Assembly: GCA_964540815.1 (NCBI GenBank)
Contig: CAZIOH010000032.1
Location: 1-64,000 of the forward strand
Direction of reading: 5' to 3'
DNA: 64,000 nucleotides
DNA from: CAZIOH01 sp964540815
Lineage (GTDB): Bacteria; Myxococcota_A; Polyangia; Fen-1088
Made by a program: the position numbers and the translations under genes. The notes beneath the pieces were generated by a model. It had not been told where the DNA came from. It did not search any database and saw nothing but the letters and a program-made list of their open reading frames with translations. Positions 53,158 through 64,000 of this stretch are shown piece by piece (within the stretch, counting starts at the first letter, position 1; every line of letters starts with the position of its first letter).

Positions 53158-53516
53158 CGCCGTGGGTCGTCGACTGGGTGCGCGCGTTCGCGATCACCGT
53201 GGCCATCGAGGCGCTCGTCGCGACGCCGCTGCTCGTGCGGACCGAGCCACACCTCGGCCGGCGGCTCGCGGCCGTGGTGCTCGTCAACCTCTCCACCCAT
53301 CCGCTCGTCTGGTTCCTGTTCCCCGGCCTCGCGGTGCGGTTCGGGATCCGGGTCGGGCTGTCGGAAGCCTGGGCGGTCCTGGGAGAGATCGGAGGGTACG
53401 TGATCGTCTGGCCAGGGATTGGCCTTCCGCGAGCGGCGATCACCTCGGTGCTGGCCAACGGCGCTTCTTTCGCGGCGGGGCTCCTCCTGCCGCTCGCGAC
53501 CAGAGGCGGAGCATGA
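53154..53516 (+). CDS. Small multi-pass membrane protein
   Basis: 120 aa with three or four hydrophobic segments (AFAITVAIEALVATPLL, LAAVVLVNLSTHPLVWFLFPG, ASFAAGLLLPLA). NLSTHPLVWFL contains a possible functional His in the membrane. The family is not known to me. Overlaps the MYXO-CTERM-like gene by 4 bp, so the two are co-translated, and it might help export or process its neighbour (inference). Confidence 0.75.
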   Translation: MTPWVVDWVRAFAITVAIEALVATPLLVRTEPHLGRRLAAVVLVNLSTHPLVWFLFPGLAVRFGIRVGLSEAWAVLGEIGGYVIVWPGIGLPRAAITSVLANGASFAAGLLLPLATRGGA

Positions 53517-53543
53517 CCCGGGCTCGAAACCTCCGCGCCGTGC

Positions 53544-54143
53544 TCAGTTCTTGTAGCCGCCGGACTTCGGCATCTCCAGCTTCCAGACCCCGGCGGCCAC
53601 CGCCTTGGCCAGCGCCGCGACGGTCATCTGGGTCGAGCCCGAGACCCGCGTCTCGATCTCGATGCTGCGCACGGGCGCGGTCCGTGGCGCGCGCGCGGAG
53701 AGCTGCTCGAGGAGGGACTTGAGGACCTCGGCCAGTCCCCCGAGGGCGTTCTCGGTTTGCCGGACCGCGATCGCGGTGGACGACGCGTTCACGGCCTGCG
53801 CGCGCAGCTCCTTGCGAATCTCGCGCGTCCCCTGCGACGTCTGGCGTGCCAGCTCCGCGAGCTCCTTGACCAGCGGCGCGAGGGCGTCCCGCCGGGCCGC
53901 GGCGGCCTCCGGGGGGCCACTACCGAACCCCTGCACCGCCAGCCGATCCGCCACCGTCTCGAACACGGCGTTGATCTTCGCCAGCTCGAGCATCAGGCGC
54001 GCCAGACTATCCACCTGAACACGGATCTTCCCGATCGCCACCTGGGTCTTCTCCACCAACTGCAGCGCCTCCGAGAGGGCTTCGCGGGACTCGGGCTCTG
54101 ACATTGGAACGGGGTGCGGATCGGTCGGGAAGGGATTCGCCAT
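53544..54143 (-). CDS. Soluble helical (coiled-coil) protein of unknown function
   Basis: 199 aa. AGGAGG is 7 nt before the ATG. No signal or membrane segment. Long amphipathic helices (LSEALQLVEKTQVAIGKIRVQVDSLARLMLELAKI and LVKELAELARQTSQGTREIRKELRAQA) with heptad-like spacing. The C-terminal motif MTVAALAKAVAAGVWKLEMPKSGGYKN is distinctive. Divergent from the gene at 54394 (250-bp spacer), which also encodes a helical protein; they may work together. Confidence 0.72.
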   Translation of the reverse strand: MANPFPTDPHPVPMSEPESREALSEALQLVEKTQVAIGKIRVQVDSLARLMLELAKINAVFETVADRLAVQGFGSGPPEAAAARRDALAPLVKELAELARQTSQGTREIRKELRAQAVNASSTAIAVRQTENALGGLAEVLKSLLEQLSARAPRTAPVRSIEIETRVSGSTQMTVAALAKAVAAGVWKLEMPKSGGYKN

Positions 54144-54393
54144 CTCGGGCCTCCTGCCTGCAAGGGCAGAAGAGATCGTAGCAACCAACATCCTGCAATC
54201 GAGCACAACCGACCCCATATCGCACATCCGAATACAGATTCCGACGCCGGCCTCCGGCGTCTGGCAACAGCGCAGCGCAGTGGCACCGTGCACCACCCAG
54301 GCAGCGCCTCAAGTACCAGGCCCGGGCTGGCGACAAGCAAACGACGAGGCTCGTGTCGGTCGACGGCAAAGGGGGGGGCGAGGGGCATAAAGC

Positions 54394-55455
54394 ATGCGAT
54401 CAATCTCCATAGGACCAGTTCCAGCGGAGGGGGCGGCGGCGGCGGATTCGCCCAACCCGCCATCGGTCGTGCCGTCGAGCCCCGGTCCGACTGCATCCGG
54501 CCCCGTCGCGCCCCACACCGAGGCCGGACCGGCGGCGGCGATGGCCCCGCCTCCCACGCCCGCAACCACGCCCTATTCGTTCGCCCAGGCGCTCTCCCGG
54601 CTGCGCACCCGGCTTGGCGCCCGCATCCGGGAGGTGAACAAGCTCTCCGAGAGCGAGATCTTGAGCGTCGGGAACGGCGTCCACCGGATCGTCATCAACG
54701 CCACCGCCCACATCGAGCACAGCAAGAACGAGATGCTCTCGCTCGTCGAGGCCATCCGTGCCGGGCTGCCCATCTGTTCGCCGCCCGGGACGTCCTGCGG
54801 CATCGACGCGTCCTCCCGCGAGCCACCCAACCGGTTGATGGACGAGGCGACGGCGCAAGCCGACCTGGCTGGCCTCGGCTCGACCATCGCGGGCCGGGTC
54901 CGCTCGGCGGCGCGCAACCTCGACGCGCTGGCATCCGAGCTCGCATCGGTGGTGGCCCCCGCGCCCGACGCCGGCACGGCGCGCACCGACGAGCTGCGGC
55001 GCCTGCTGGCCGCGGTCGCCGCCTCGGCCAGTGATGTCCAGGCGGGGGCGGACCAGCTCGCCGGCCTCCTGCCCGAGCTGTCCACCAAGGCCGAGCAGAT
55101 TCGCATGGACGCCTCGGCTTGCGCCTCCGCCATCGCCGAGCGTTGCGATCAGGCCGACGCCTGCCTCTTGCACCTCGGTGAGGCCCTCGAGACCATCTCG
55201 CGCACGAGCAACGACGACGTCGAGGCGATCCTGCGCGCATCCCGGGACGCCCTGTCCCACCTGCAGTTCCAGGATGTCGTGGCGCAGGGAATCATGCAGC
55301 TCGACAACTGGATCCGCGACCTCGAGATCGAGGCGACCGCGGCCGAGGGCAAGCCGCCGGAGAACATCGCACCCCCGATGCAGCCCCCCGTGGGCGAGGC
55401 CGACCCGGAGGCCGAGCTCTTGCGCGACCGAGCGGGCGACATCCTGCTGCTGTGA
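54394..55455 (+). CDS. Helical protein with LQFQD motif, chemoreceptor-like
   Basis: 353 aa. Pro/Ala-rich N-terminus (about 1-65), then long helices (YSFAQALSRLRTRLGARIREVNKLSESEILSVGNGVHRIVINATAHIEH). The C-terminal ILRASRDALSHLQFQDVVAQGIMQLDNWI resembles the LQFQD(R/V) segment found at the end of some soluble chemoreceptors and CheZ-like proteins. There are no membrane segments or methylation sites. It could be a soluble signalling or scaffold protein. Followed after 108 bp by a Ser/Thr kinase gene on the same strand, perhaps its partner (inference). Confidence 0.7.
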   Translation: MRSISIGPVPAEGAAAADSPNPPSVVPSSPGPTASGPVAPHTEAGPAAAMAPPPTPATTPYSFAQALSRLRTRLGARIREVNKLSESEILSVGNGVHRIVINATAHIEHSKNEMLSLVEAIRAGLPICSPPGTSCGIDASSREPPNRLMDEATAQADLAGLGSTIAGRVRSAARNLDALASELASVVAPAPDAGTARTDELRRLLAAVAASASDVQAGADQLAGLLPELSTKAEQIRMDASACASAIAERCDQADACLLHLGEALETISRTSNDDVEAILRASRDALSHLQFQDVVAQGIMQLDNWIRDLEIEATAAEGKPPENIAPPMQPPVGEADPEAELLRDRAGDILLL

Positions 55456-55563
55456 CCTCGCCCGCCACATGACCCGGACCGGGCGCGGGCCCGCCGCCGC
55501 CCGCGTCGTGCTGGGAGCCGGGTCAGGCAACGCGGCGATCCTGCCGAGAACAGTCGGAACAGC

Positions 55564-57741
55564 ATGTCTGGCACCGGCGTTCCCAGTCCCCACCGCTTCG
55601 GGCGCTATGTCCTCATCGACCGCCTGGGCAAGGGGGGCATGGCCGAGGTCTTCCGCGCCATCATGCCGGGAGTCGAGGGCTTCCGTCGGGATCTGGTCAT
55701 CAAGCAGATCCGCCCGGACCAGTCGCGCACCCGCAACTTCATCGAGATGTTCGTGAACGAGGCCCGCATCTCAGCCCAGCTGCACCACCCCAACATCGTG
55801 CAGGTCTTCGACTTCGGCCAGGTGGACGGTTGCTACTTCCTGGCCATGGAGCTCCTGCGGGGCCGCGATCTCCTGGCGGTGATGAAGGCGCTGCGCGAGC
55901 GACGCCGGCCCTTCCCCATCCCGATTGCGATTCACGTTGCGCAGCAGGTTGCGGTCGGCCTCGGCTACGCCCACGCGCTGAAGACGCCGGATGGTCGACC
56001 GCTCGATATCCTGCACCGGGACGTGAGCCCGTCGAACATCATGTGCCTCGCCACCGGCGGCGTGAAGCTGCTGGACTTCGGGATCGCGAGCGCCATCGGC
56101 GAGGGCGACTCCGACGCCGAGGAGTCGACCTTCAAGGGCAAGCTGTCTTATCTGGCCCCCGAACGGCTGGGGCTCGGCGGCAACGGCAACGAGCCCAAGC
56201 TCGACGGGCGCATCGATCTGTTCTCGCTCGGCACCGTCCTTTGGGAGGTGCTGGCCGGACGACGCCTCTTCCAGGGAAAGACCGACGCCGACAAGCTGCG
56301 CGCAGTGCTCGAGCGGCCGATCCCTCCCCCATCGTCCTTGCGCGGGGACATCCCTCCGCGGCTCGACGAGATCGTCCTCAAGGCGCTCGAGCGGGACCGG
56401 GACAGGCGCTACCTCACGGGACAGGCGCTCGCCGACGATCTCGAGGAGCTGGCCATCGACACCAAGTATCAGTCGCGGATGCTGCCGATGCTGCTGCAGG
56501 ACCTGTTCGGCGTGGGGGGGAGCCGCAGCCACATGGCTATCTCGGCGTTGCCACCCGAGCTCCTGATCCCGCCGCCGGCCCACCCGCCGACGCCGACGCC
56601 CACGCCGACGCTGGCCGCCCTGTCCCCGGATCCCGGAGCGCGGACGCGCGGCCCGGCCGAATCCGCTGAGCAGTCGGCCGCTGCGCCGATCTCGGACCGG
56701 ATCGGCGCCACCGGCGATTCGCGGCTCGATCCGCTCCGCGACACCGTCGGTGGGATGCGGGCCGGCGCCCCAGGATCGACGGAGGAGGCCGTCCCCGCGC
56801 CCGTGGCCACGAACCTGTCGGCGGCCGAGATGTCTGGCTCACCCACGCCCTTGCCCCCGGCCCCCGGCCGAGTCCTCGCGACGGTCGCCCCGTCCCAGGA
56901 GACGACCCACGCCGGTGACGCCGGAGCGGCGGCTCCAGTCGCGCGACGGGCAATCGACCTCGTCCGCCTTCCTTCTTCTGCCCGGCGCGCTTCTGCCTGG
57001 CGCGCTTCTGCCTGGCGGGCTTGCGCCTGGCGCGAGGTGCTCCGGCGGCTTCCCGTGACCTCACGGCAGGGAGCCCTCGGAGCCGCCGTGGGGCTGCTGG
57101 TGCTGGCGATGGTGCTGACCGGGATCGGCGTCGTCGGCGCACGGTCCGGGGCACGAGCCCGCTCTCCCCTGGTCGCCGAGACAGGCGGCCACCGGCCGGT
57201 CCCGGCGCGAGCACCGGGTGGAAAGACCGGCACGGGCACCCCGATGACCATCGCCGCGTTGCCCCTTCGCGCATCCCCTGCCGCGGGTTCGCTGGCGGCG
57301 CCGGCGCCGACGTCGGCATCGCCGCCGCCGCCGAGCGGCCCCTTCTCCTCAACGAGCGCGCCGGACAGCGCCGGAGGGGCTGCCGCGGTGGCGGTCGCCA
57401 CGTCGGGCCCGGAGCGACTCGCGACCCGCGACCCGGCTGCACTGGCCTCGAAGATCGTTCCGAAGGGCGCCTCCCCGGCGAGCCCGAAAGCCGGATCCGT
57501 CGCGCAGCACCTGGCGCCTCCCACCCACCCCGCCCTCGCGCGCCCCGCGCCTCGCCCGGGCGGCAAGACTCTGGCCGCCTTCGCCCTGGCACCGCGACCA
57601 GGCCCGCCCAGGCCCAGCGCCGCCCCCCCCGGCCGGGCCGCGGGCACGCGGACGGGAGCCGACGGCCGGGTCGAAAAGGGATTGTCCATCGACCCCTTCG
57701 CCGAGCAGGCGGCTCGCTTGACCGCGCGCCCTCGGCCCTGA
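55564..57741 (+). CDS. Membrane-anchored eukaryotic-type Ser/Thr protein kinase
   Basis: 725 aa. Kinase domain about 15-300: glycine loop GKGGMAEV (22-29), Lys47, catalytic HRDVSPSN (Asp153), DFG with Asp171, and YLAPE. HRDVSPSN instead of HRDLKPEN is frequent in myxobacterial kinases and leaves the catalytic Asp and Asn intact. A Pro/Ala linker and a 15-bp repeat precede one membrane helix at about 503-525 (GAAVGLLVLAMVLTGIGVV). The 200-residue C-terminal part outside the cytosol is Ala/Pro/Ser-rich with no sensor domain. Confidence 0.92.
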   Translation: MSGTGVPSPHRFGRYVLIDRLGKGGMAEVFRAIMPGVEGFRRDLVIKQIRPDQSRTRNFIEMFVNEARISAQLHHPNIVQVFDFGQVDGCYFLAMELLRGRDLLAVMKALRERRRPFPIPIAIHVAQQVAVGLGYAHALKTPDGRPLDILHRDVSPSNIMCLATGGVKLLDFGIASAIGEGDSDAEESTFKGKLSYLAPERLGLGGNGNEPKLDGRIDLFSLGTVLWEVLAGRRLFQGKTDADKLRAVLERPIPPPSSLRGDIPPRLDEIVLKALERDRDRRYLTGQALADDLEELAIDTKYQSRMLPMLLQDLFGVGGSRSHMAISALPPELLIPPPAHPPTPTPTPTLAALSPDPGARTRGPAESAEQSAAAPISDRIGATGDSRLDPLRDTVGGMRAGAPGSTEEAVPAPVATNLSAAEMSGSPTPLPPAPGRVLATVAPSQETTHAGDAGAAAPVARRAIDLVRLPSSARRASAWRASAWRACAWREVLRRLPVTSRQGALGAAVGLLVLAMVLTGIGVVGARSGARARSPLVAETGGHRPVPARAPGGKTGTGTPMTIAALPLRASPAAGSLAAPAPTSASPPPPSGPFSSTSAPDSAGGAAAVAVATSGPERLATRDPAALASKIVPKGASPASPKAGSVAQHLAPPTHPALARPAPRPGGKTLAAFALAPRPGPPRPSAAPPGRAAGTRTGADGRVEKGLSIDPFAEQAARLTARPRP
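56984..57034 (+). repeat. 15-bp in-frame tandem repeat before the kinase membrane helix
   Basis: Two identical units (GGCGCGCTTCTGCCT at 56984 and 56999) and a diverged third at 57014 encode Ala-Ser-Ala-Trp-Arg. They sit immediately before the membrane anchor of the kinase. Confidence 0.9.
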
Positions 57742-57850
57742 CTCGGGCGGTCACCGAGAGCGGTGCACTAGACGAGGCCAGGCGGGCCTTCGAGCGCTTC
57801 CACACCCGGGTCTTTACCGGGTCCTCAGGTCGTCCCCAGGAGCTCCGTCG

Positions 57851-58459
57851 TCAAGTCCGGCTCCGCGCGAGTCCCAGGCGCAGGGCTCGGAGCAAGTAGT
57901 CACCGAGCGCCAGCATTCCGAGCGCGAAGGCCAGCCAGGCCAGCCTCCTGGCCGCCGCCAGCTCGAGCACGATGGCGGTGATGGCCGCGAACTGCGACAC
58001 CGTGGCCGCCTTCCCCAGCAGGCTGGCCCGAAAGTCGTAGTGCAGCCAGTGCCGGAGCGTGGGCACGGCCAGGTACACCAGCGACAGCGGCGCCTGCGCG
58101 ATCTCGCGGGCCAGGATCAACGCGAGCAGAGACAGTGGCGGGTGCAGGTGGGTCCAGATGGCCACCAGCACCGTGGCCACGAAGATCTTGTCGCAGATCG
58201 GGTCCAGCCAGGAGCCGGTCCCCGCGGGGTGCGGGTGCAGCCGCGGGGATCGGACACCAGCCGAGGCGAGCCGGGCCGCCGCCGCCCGCCGGGCGAACAT
58301 GCCGTCGAGCACGTCCGTCAAGGCCGCCGCCGCCAGGACCCCGATCGCCAGGGACATGCCCCCCCAGGAGGCCCCCCATACGATCATGAACAGGGCCCCG
58401 AGGGGGACCCGCGCCAGGCTGAGCAGATTGGCCACCGAAAAGAACGCCACGACTCCCAT
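57851..58459 (-). CDS. CDP-alcohol phosphatidyltransferase family protein
   Basis: 202 aa, several membrane segments. The signature DxxDG-xx-AR ... GxxxDxxxD is present as DVLDGMFAR and GSWLDPICD, so all four Asp are kept, but the spacer between the halves is 24 residues rather than 8. Likely makes a phospholipid such as phosphatidylglycerol phosphate from CDP-diacylglycerol (PgsA-like). A TTG five codons upstream is an unlikely alternative start. Divergent from hslO with an 8-bp tandem repeat between them. Confidence 0.86.
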   Translation of the reverse strand: MGVVAFFSVANLLSLARVPLGALFMIVWGASWGGMSLAIGVLAAAALTDVLDGMFARRAAAARLASAGVRSPRLHPHPAGTGSWLDPICDKIFVATVLVAIWTHLHPPLSLLALILAREIAQAPLSLVYLAVPTLRHWLHYDFRASLLGKAATVSQFAAITAIVLELAAARRLAWLAFALGMLALGDYLLRALRLGLARSRT

Positions 58460-58468
58460 CGTTCCAAG

Positions 58469-58492
58469 TTGCAAGGGTGCAAGGGTGCAAGG
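58469..58492. repeat. 8-bp tandem repeat in a divergent promoter region
   Basis: Three units TTGCAAGG, GTGCAAGG, GTGCAAGG lie 10 bp upstream of the phosphatidyltransferase ATG and 39 bp upstream of hslO. Confidence 0.85.
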
Positions 58493-58511
58493 TTGAATGA
58501 AGTCGACTGAA

Positions 58512-58520
58512 CTGTACTAA
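58512..58520 (+). promoter_or_regulatory. CTGTACTAA promoter-like motif before hslO
   Basis: TACTAA ends 10 nt before the hslO ATG. It is the same nonamer as at 19420, also preceded by AGTCG. Confidence 0.35.
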
Positions 58521-58530
58521 GAACTGGGTG

Positions 58531-59490
58531 ATGAGCTCAACGGATCGAATCGTGCGCGGGCTGGTGGCGGGCAGCCAGGCGCGCTTCGTGGCGGTGGTGG
58601 CGACTCGGCTCGCCCGCGATGCCGCTCGCCGCCACGAGGCCGAGGGCAGCGCGGCGATCGCGCTCGGGCGCGCCGGCGCGGCCGGGTTGCTCCTCGCCAC
58701 GCTGACCAAGGGCGACGAGCGGGTCACCCTGCAGATCCTCGGCGATGGGCCGCTCGGGGCGGTGACGGTCGATGCCACCTCCGGTGGCGAGGCGCGCATC
58801 TTCCTGCGGAACCCGGCGGCCGGGGCCCGGGTGACCGAGGATGCCGCCGGGCGCCCGTCGATCGGTCCGGGGATCGGGCGGTCGGGCATCGTCTCCGTGG
58901 TGCGCGATCTCGGCATGCGGGACACCTTCCGCGGACAGACCGAGCTCGCCGACGGGGAGATCGACACCGACGTCGAGAAGTACCTGGCGATGAGCGAGCA
59001 GATCGACAACGCCCTCGCCTGCGAGACCCTGCTCGACGCGGAGACCGGGGAGATCCGCTGCGCCGTGGGGGTGCTCCTGCAGGCGCTGCCCGGCGGCGAG
59101 GGCGCGGCGGTCCTCGAGGCCGCGCGGGCCCGGCTGAGGGCCGGGGAGCTGGCGGCGGCCCTCGGGAGGACCCTCGGCGCCCTCGACGCCGATGCCCCAC
59201 CCCCACCCACCTCGCTCATGGACCAGGTGGCGCAAGCGGCGCTGGGCGAGCGGGTCGACGCGCTCGACATCCTCGATGCCCGGCCGGTGCGGTTTCACTG
59301 CCCCTGCACCCGGGACCGCGCCCGCACGACCCTTGGTCTCCTCGGGCAAGACGACCTCGCGGCCATGATCCGGGAGGATGGCGCGGCCGAGGTCACCTGC
59401 GACTTCTGCCGCACCACCTACACGTTCACCGACGCCGACCTCGAAGAGATCCGCCGCGAGCTGCGCCCCGAGGCTGTCGCGCCCTCCTGA
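58531..59490 (+). CDS. hslO: Hsp33 redox-regulated chaperone
   Basis: 319 aa. Holdase activated when its zinc-binding cysteines are oxidised. The zinc site is intact: HCPCTRDRA and VTCDFCRTTY (CxC...CxxC). The substrate-binding core shows LLLATLTKGDERVTLQILGDGPLGAVTVDA, and the linker region is present. ATG at 58531. hisD follows 30 bp downstream on the same strand. Confidence 0.95.
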   Translation: MSSTDRIVRGLVAGSQARFVAVVATRLARDAARRHEAEGSAAIALGRAGAAGLLLATLTKGDERVTLQILGDGPLGAVTVDATSGGEARIFLRNPAAGARVTEDAAGRPSIGPGIGRSGIVSVVRDLGMRDTFRGQTELADGEIDTDVEKYLAMSEQIDNALACETLLDAETGEIRCAVGVLLQALPGGEGAAVLEAARARLRAGELAAALGRTLGALDADAPPPPTSLMDQVAQAALGERVDALDILDARPVRFHCPCTRDRARTTLGLLGQDDLAAMIREDGAAEVTCDFCRTTYTFTDADLEEIRRELRPEAVAPS

Positions 59491-59508
59491 CCTCGTGGCG
59501 GCGGCTGC

Positions 59509-59514
59509 TATGCT
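59509..59514 (+). promoter_or_regulatory. Candidate -10 for a leaderless hisD mRNA
   Basis: TATGCT lies exactly 6 nt before the hisD ATG, so transcription would start at or next to the A of the start codon. No ribosome binding site. Confidence 0.4.
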
Positions 59515-59520
59515 GCGCCC

Positions 59521-60795
59521 ATGATCCGGATCGTCGCCCGCGAGGACCCTGAGTTTGCGCCCCTGGTGCGGTCGCTCGTCGACCGTGCCGCGGGGGTTCC
59601 CGAGAGCATCGAGGCGGCCGCGCGCGACGTGATTCGCCAGGTGCGGGCCGGCGGCGATCGCGCGGTGCGCGAGCTGACGGCACGGTTCGAGGGGCGGCAG
59701 CTCGACGCGCTCGAGATCCCGCCCGCCGAATGGCGGGGCGCGGTGGACCGGATCGATCGCGCGGTGGTGCGCGCCATCGAGCGGGCTGTCGAGCGGGTGC
59801 GCGCCTTTCACGAGCACGAGCGGTACGCGGCGTTCGAGCTGCGGGAGGGGGGGGGCACCCGCATCGGCATGCGGGTGGCGGCGCTCGGTCGCGTCGGGAT
59901 CTACGTGCCGGGCGGTAAGGCCCGCTACCCGTCGACGGTGGTCATGACCGCCGTCCCGGCGCGCGTGGCGGGCGTGGGGGAGATCGTCATGACCACGCCC
60001 GGACCCTCGCTCGAGACCCTGGCCGCGGCGTCCCTGTCGGGGGTGGATCGGGTGTTCAGCATCGGCGGCGCGCAGGCGGTGGCGGCGCTCGCTTACGGCA
60101 CCGCCTCGGTGCCCCGGGTGGACAAGATCGTGGGCCCGGGCAATGCGTACGTCGCGGCGGCCAAGCGGCTGGTGTTCGGCGACACGGGCATCGATTCCAT
60201 CGCGGGCCCGACCGAGCTCGTGATCGCGGCGGACGCCTCGGCCGAGCCGCGCTGGGTGGCCGCGGACCTCCTGGCGCAGGCGGAGCACGACGAGCTGGCG
60301 GTGCCGGTCCTGGTGGCCGTGGGACGGGCGGTGGCCGAGCGCGTGGCGGAGGCCCTCGCCGCCCAGCTGGCGGTCCTGCCCCGTCGCGCCATCGCCGAGC
60401 AGGCGCTGCGCCATCAGGGCGCCATCCTGGTGGTGGAGACGGCACTCGAAGCGGTGGAGCTGGTGGAGCAGCTGGCCCCCGAGCACGCCGAGCTGGCGCT
60501 GGCGGACGCGCGCGCGCTGGCGGCGCGGATCACCACCGCGGGAGCCCTGTTTCTCGGGAACTACACGCCCGAGTCGGTGGGGGATTACATGGCCGGTCCG
60601 AGTCACGTCTTGCCGACGGCCGGGAGCGCCCGGTTCGCCTCGCCGCTCGGGGTGGCGGACTTCGTGAAGCGGACGTCGATCATCGAATACGATGCCGCCA
60701 CCCTGCGCGAGCAGGCGGCGGACATTCGCCGCCTGGCCGAGGTCGAGGGTCTCGATGCGCACGCCGAGGCCGTGCGGATTCGCTTTCCCGACTGA
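59521..60795 (+). CDS. hisD: Histidinol dehydrogenase
   Basis: 424 aa. Zn enzyme that oxidises histidinol to histidine, the last two steps. Conserved blocks: YVPGGKARYPSTVVMTAVPARVAGV, GGAQAVAALAYGT, VDKIVGPGNAYVAAAKR, IAGPTELVIAADAS, LLAQAEHDELA (Gln/His Zn ligands), PEHAEL and GPSHVLPT. It is apart from the hisBHAF-IE cluster; hisG and hisC are not in this window. Confidence 0.97.
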   Translation: MIRIVAREDPEFAPLVRSLVDRAAGVPESIEAAARDVIRQVRAGGDRAVRELTARFEGRQLDALEIPPAEWRGAVDRIDRAVVRAIERAVERVRAFHEHERYAAFELREGGGTRIGMRVAALGRVGIYVPGGKARYPSTVVMTAVPARVAGVGEIVMTTPGPSLETLAAASLSGVDRVFSIGGAQAVAALAYGTASVPRVDKIVGPGNAYVAAAKRLVFGDTGIDSIAGPTELVIAADASAEPRWVAADLLAQAEHDELAVPVLVAVGRAVAERVAEALAAQLAVLPRRAIAEQALRHQGAILVVETALEAVELVEQLAPEHAELALADARALAARITTAGALFLGNYTPESVGDYMAGPSHVLPTAGSARFASPLGVADFVKRTSIIEYDAATLREQAADIRRLAEVEGLDAHAEAVRIRFPD

Positions 60796-60821
60796 GGACG
60801 CGAGAGGGCTTCGTCTCTTCG

Positions 60822-63913
<3,092 letters not shown>

Positions 63914-64000
63914 GCGCACCCTCCGAGGGGGAACTGGATGCCGCGGGCAAGCGGGTGCGTTTTCGTTTCCACTCAAGCTCGCCGGGTCATCCGCCGATGA
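63914..64000 (+). other. Window end, no supportable gene
   Basis: A short frame from the ATG at 63938, with a GAGGGGG ahead of it, ends at a TGA on the last base (20 codons). A GTG at 63956 in another frame stays open to the end. Too little sequence to call either. Confidence 0.4.

Noticed and set aside
63938..64000. 20-codon gene at the end of the window
   Set aside because: It has a purine-rich region upstream but is too short to support, and another frame stays open past the window edge.

Overview
The window is 64 kb of very GC-rich, gene-dense bacterial chromosome. Its content points to a myxobacterium-like member of the Myxococcota (inference). The signs are two eukaryotic-type Ser/Thr kinases with long Pro/Ala tails, cysteine-rich Gly/Ser-spacer lipoproteins, an ADYC plus ricin-B lectin protein, a DUF3160 lipoprotein, MYXO-CTERM-like C-termini, an ECF sigma/FecR-type pair and large PAS/GAF kinases. 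Three runs of exactly 100 N (3730-3829, 30895-30994, 34832-34931) show that this is a draft scaffold. The first gap is flanked by a perfect 55-bp duplication, so it is probably an artefact.

Left third (0-25 kb): tRNA-Pro, rph-rdgB, a Ser/Thr kinase, a small lipoprotein, a small beta-barrel-like protein and pepP. Next come a three-gene envelope/ECF sigma/anti-sigma operon, a Cys-rich lipoprotein, a succinate-semialdehyde-type dehydrogenase, GTP-dependent PEP carboxykinase divergent from a class A penicillin-binding protein, the ADYC/ricin lectin protein with an 18-bp repeat array, an enoyl-CoA isomerase, a small membrane protein with bioA, sodC, and two envelope proteins. Two stretches of about 500 and 380 bp (11971-12470, 12738-13114) hold no gene I can support.

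Middle (25-43 kb): a methyltransferase-like protein stands head to head with a large PEP-utilising phosphotransferase of unknown substrate. A translationally coupled three-gene phosphorelay follows (GAF/PAS kinase, Rcp1-like regulator, hybrid kinase), then a HVQTEDSG-motif protein of unknown function. A compact co-directional run hisB-hisH-hisA-hisF-hisIE-dinG-plsY has mostly 4-bp start/stop overlaps. It supplies most of late histidine biosynthesis, with hisD lying separately at 59.5 kb.

Right third (43-64 kb): a czcCBA-type divalent metal efflux operon is preceded by a tiny Cys-rich secreted protein and a nested GCGAG repeat. Then come a DUF3160 lipoprotein, a MYXO-CTERM-like protein with a small membrane protein, a divergent pair of coiled-coil proteins (one with an LQFQD motif) next to a membrane-anchored Ser/Thr kinase, a CDP-alcohol phosphatidyltransferase, hslO, hisD, a methyltransferase and ligA.

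Recurrent themes are ATGA/GTGA coupling inside operons, in-frame tandem repeats of 6, 15, 18 or 24 bp at domain boundaries, and several genes with a -10-like hexamer only 5-10 nt before the start codon and no ribosome binding site, which suggests leaderless mRNAs. I saw no CRISPR array, insertion sequence, prophage or integrase.
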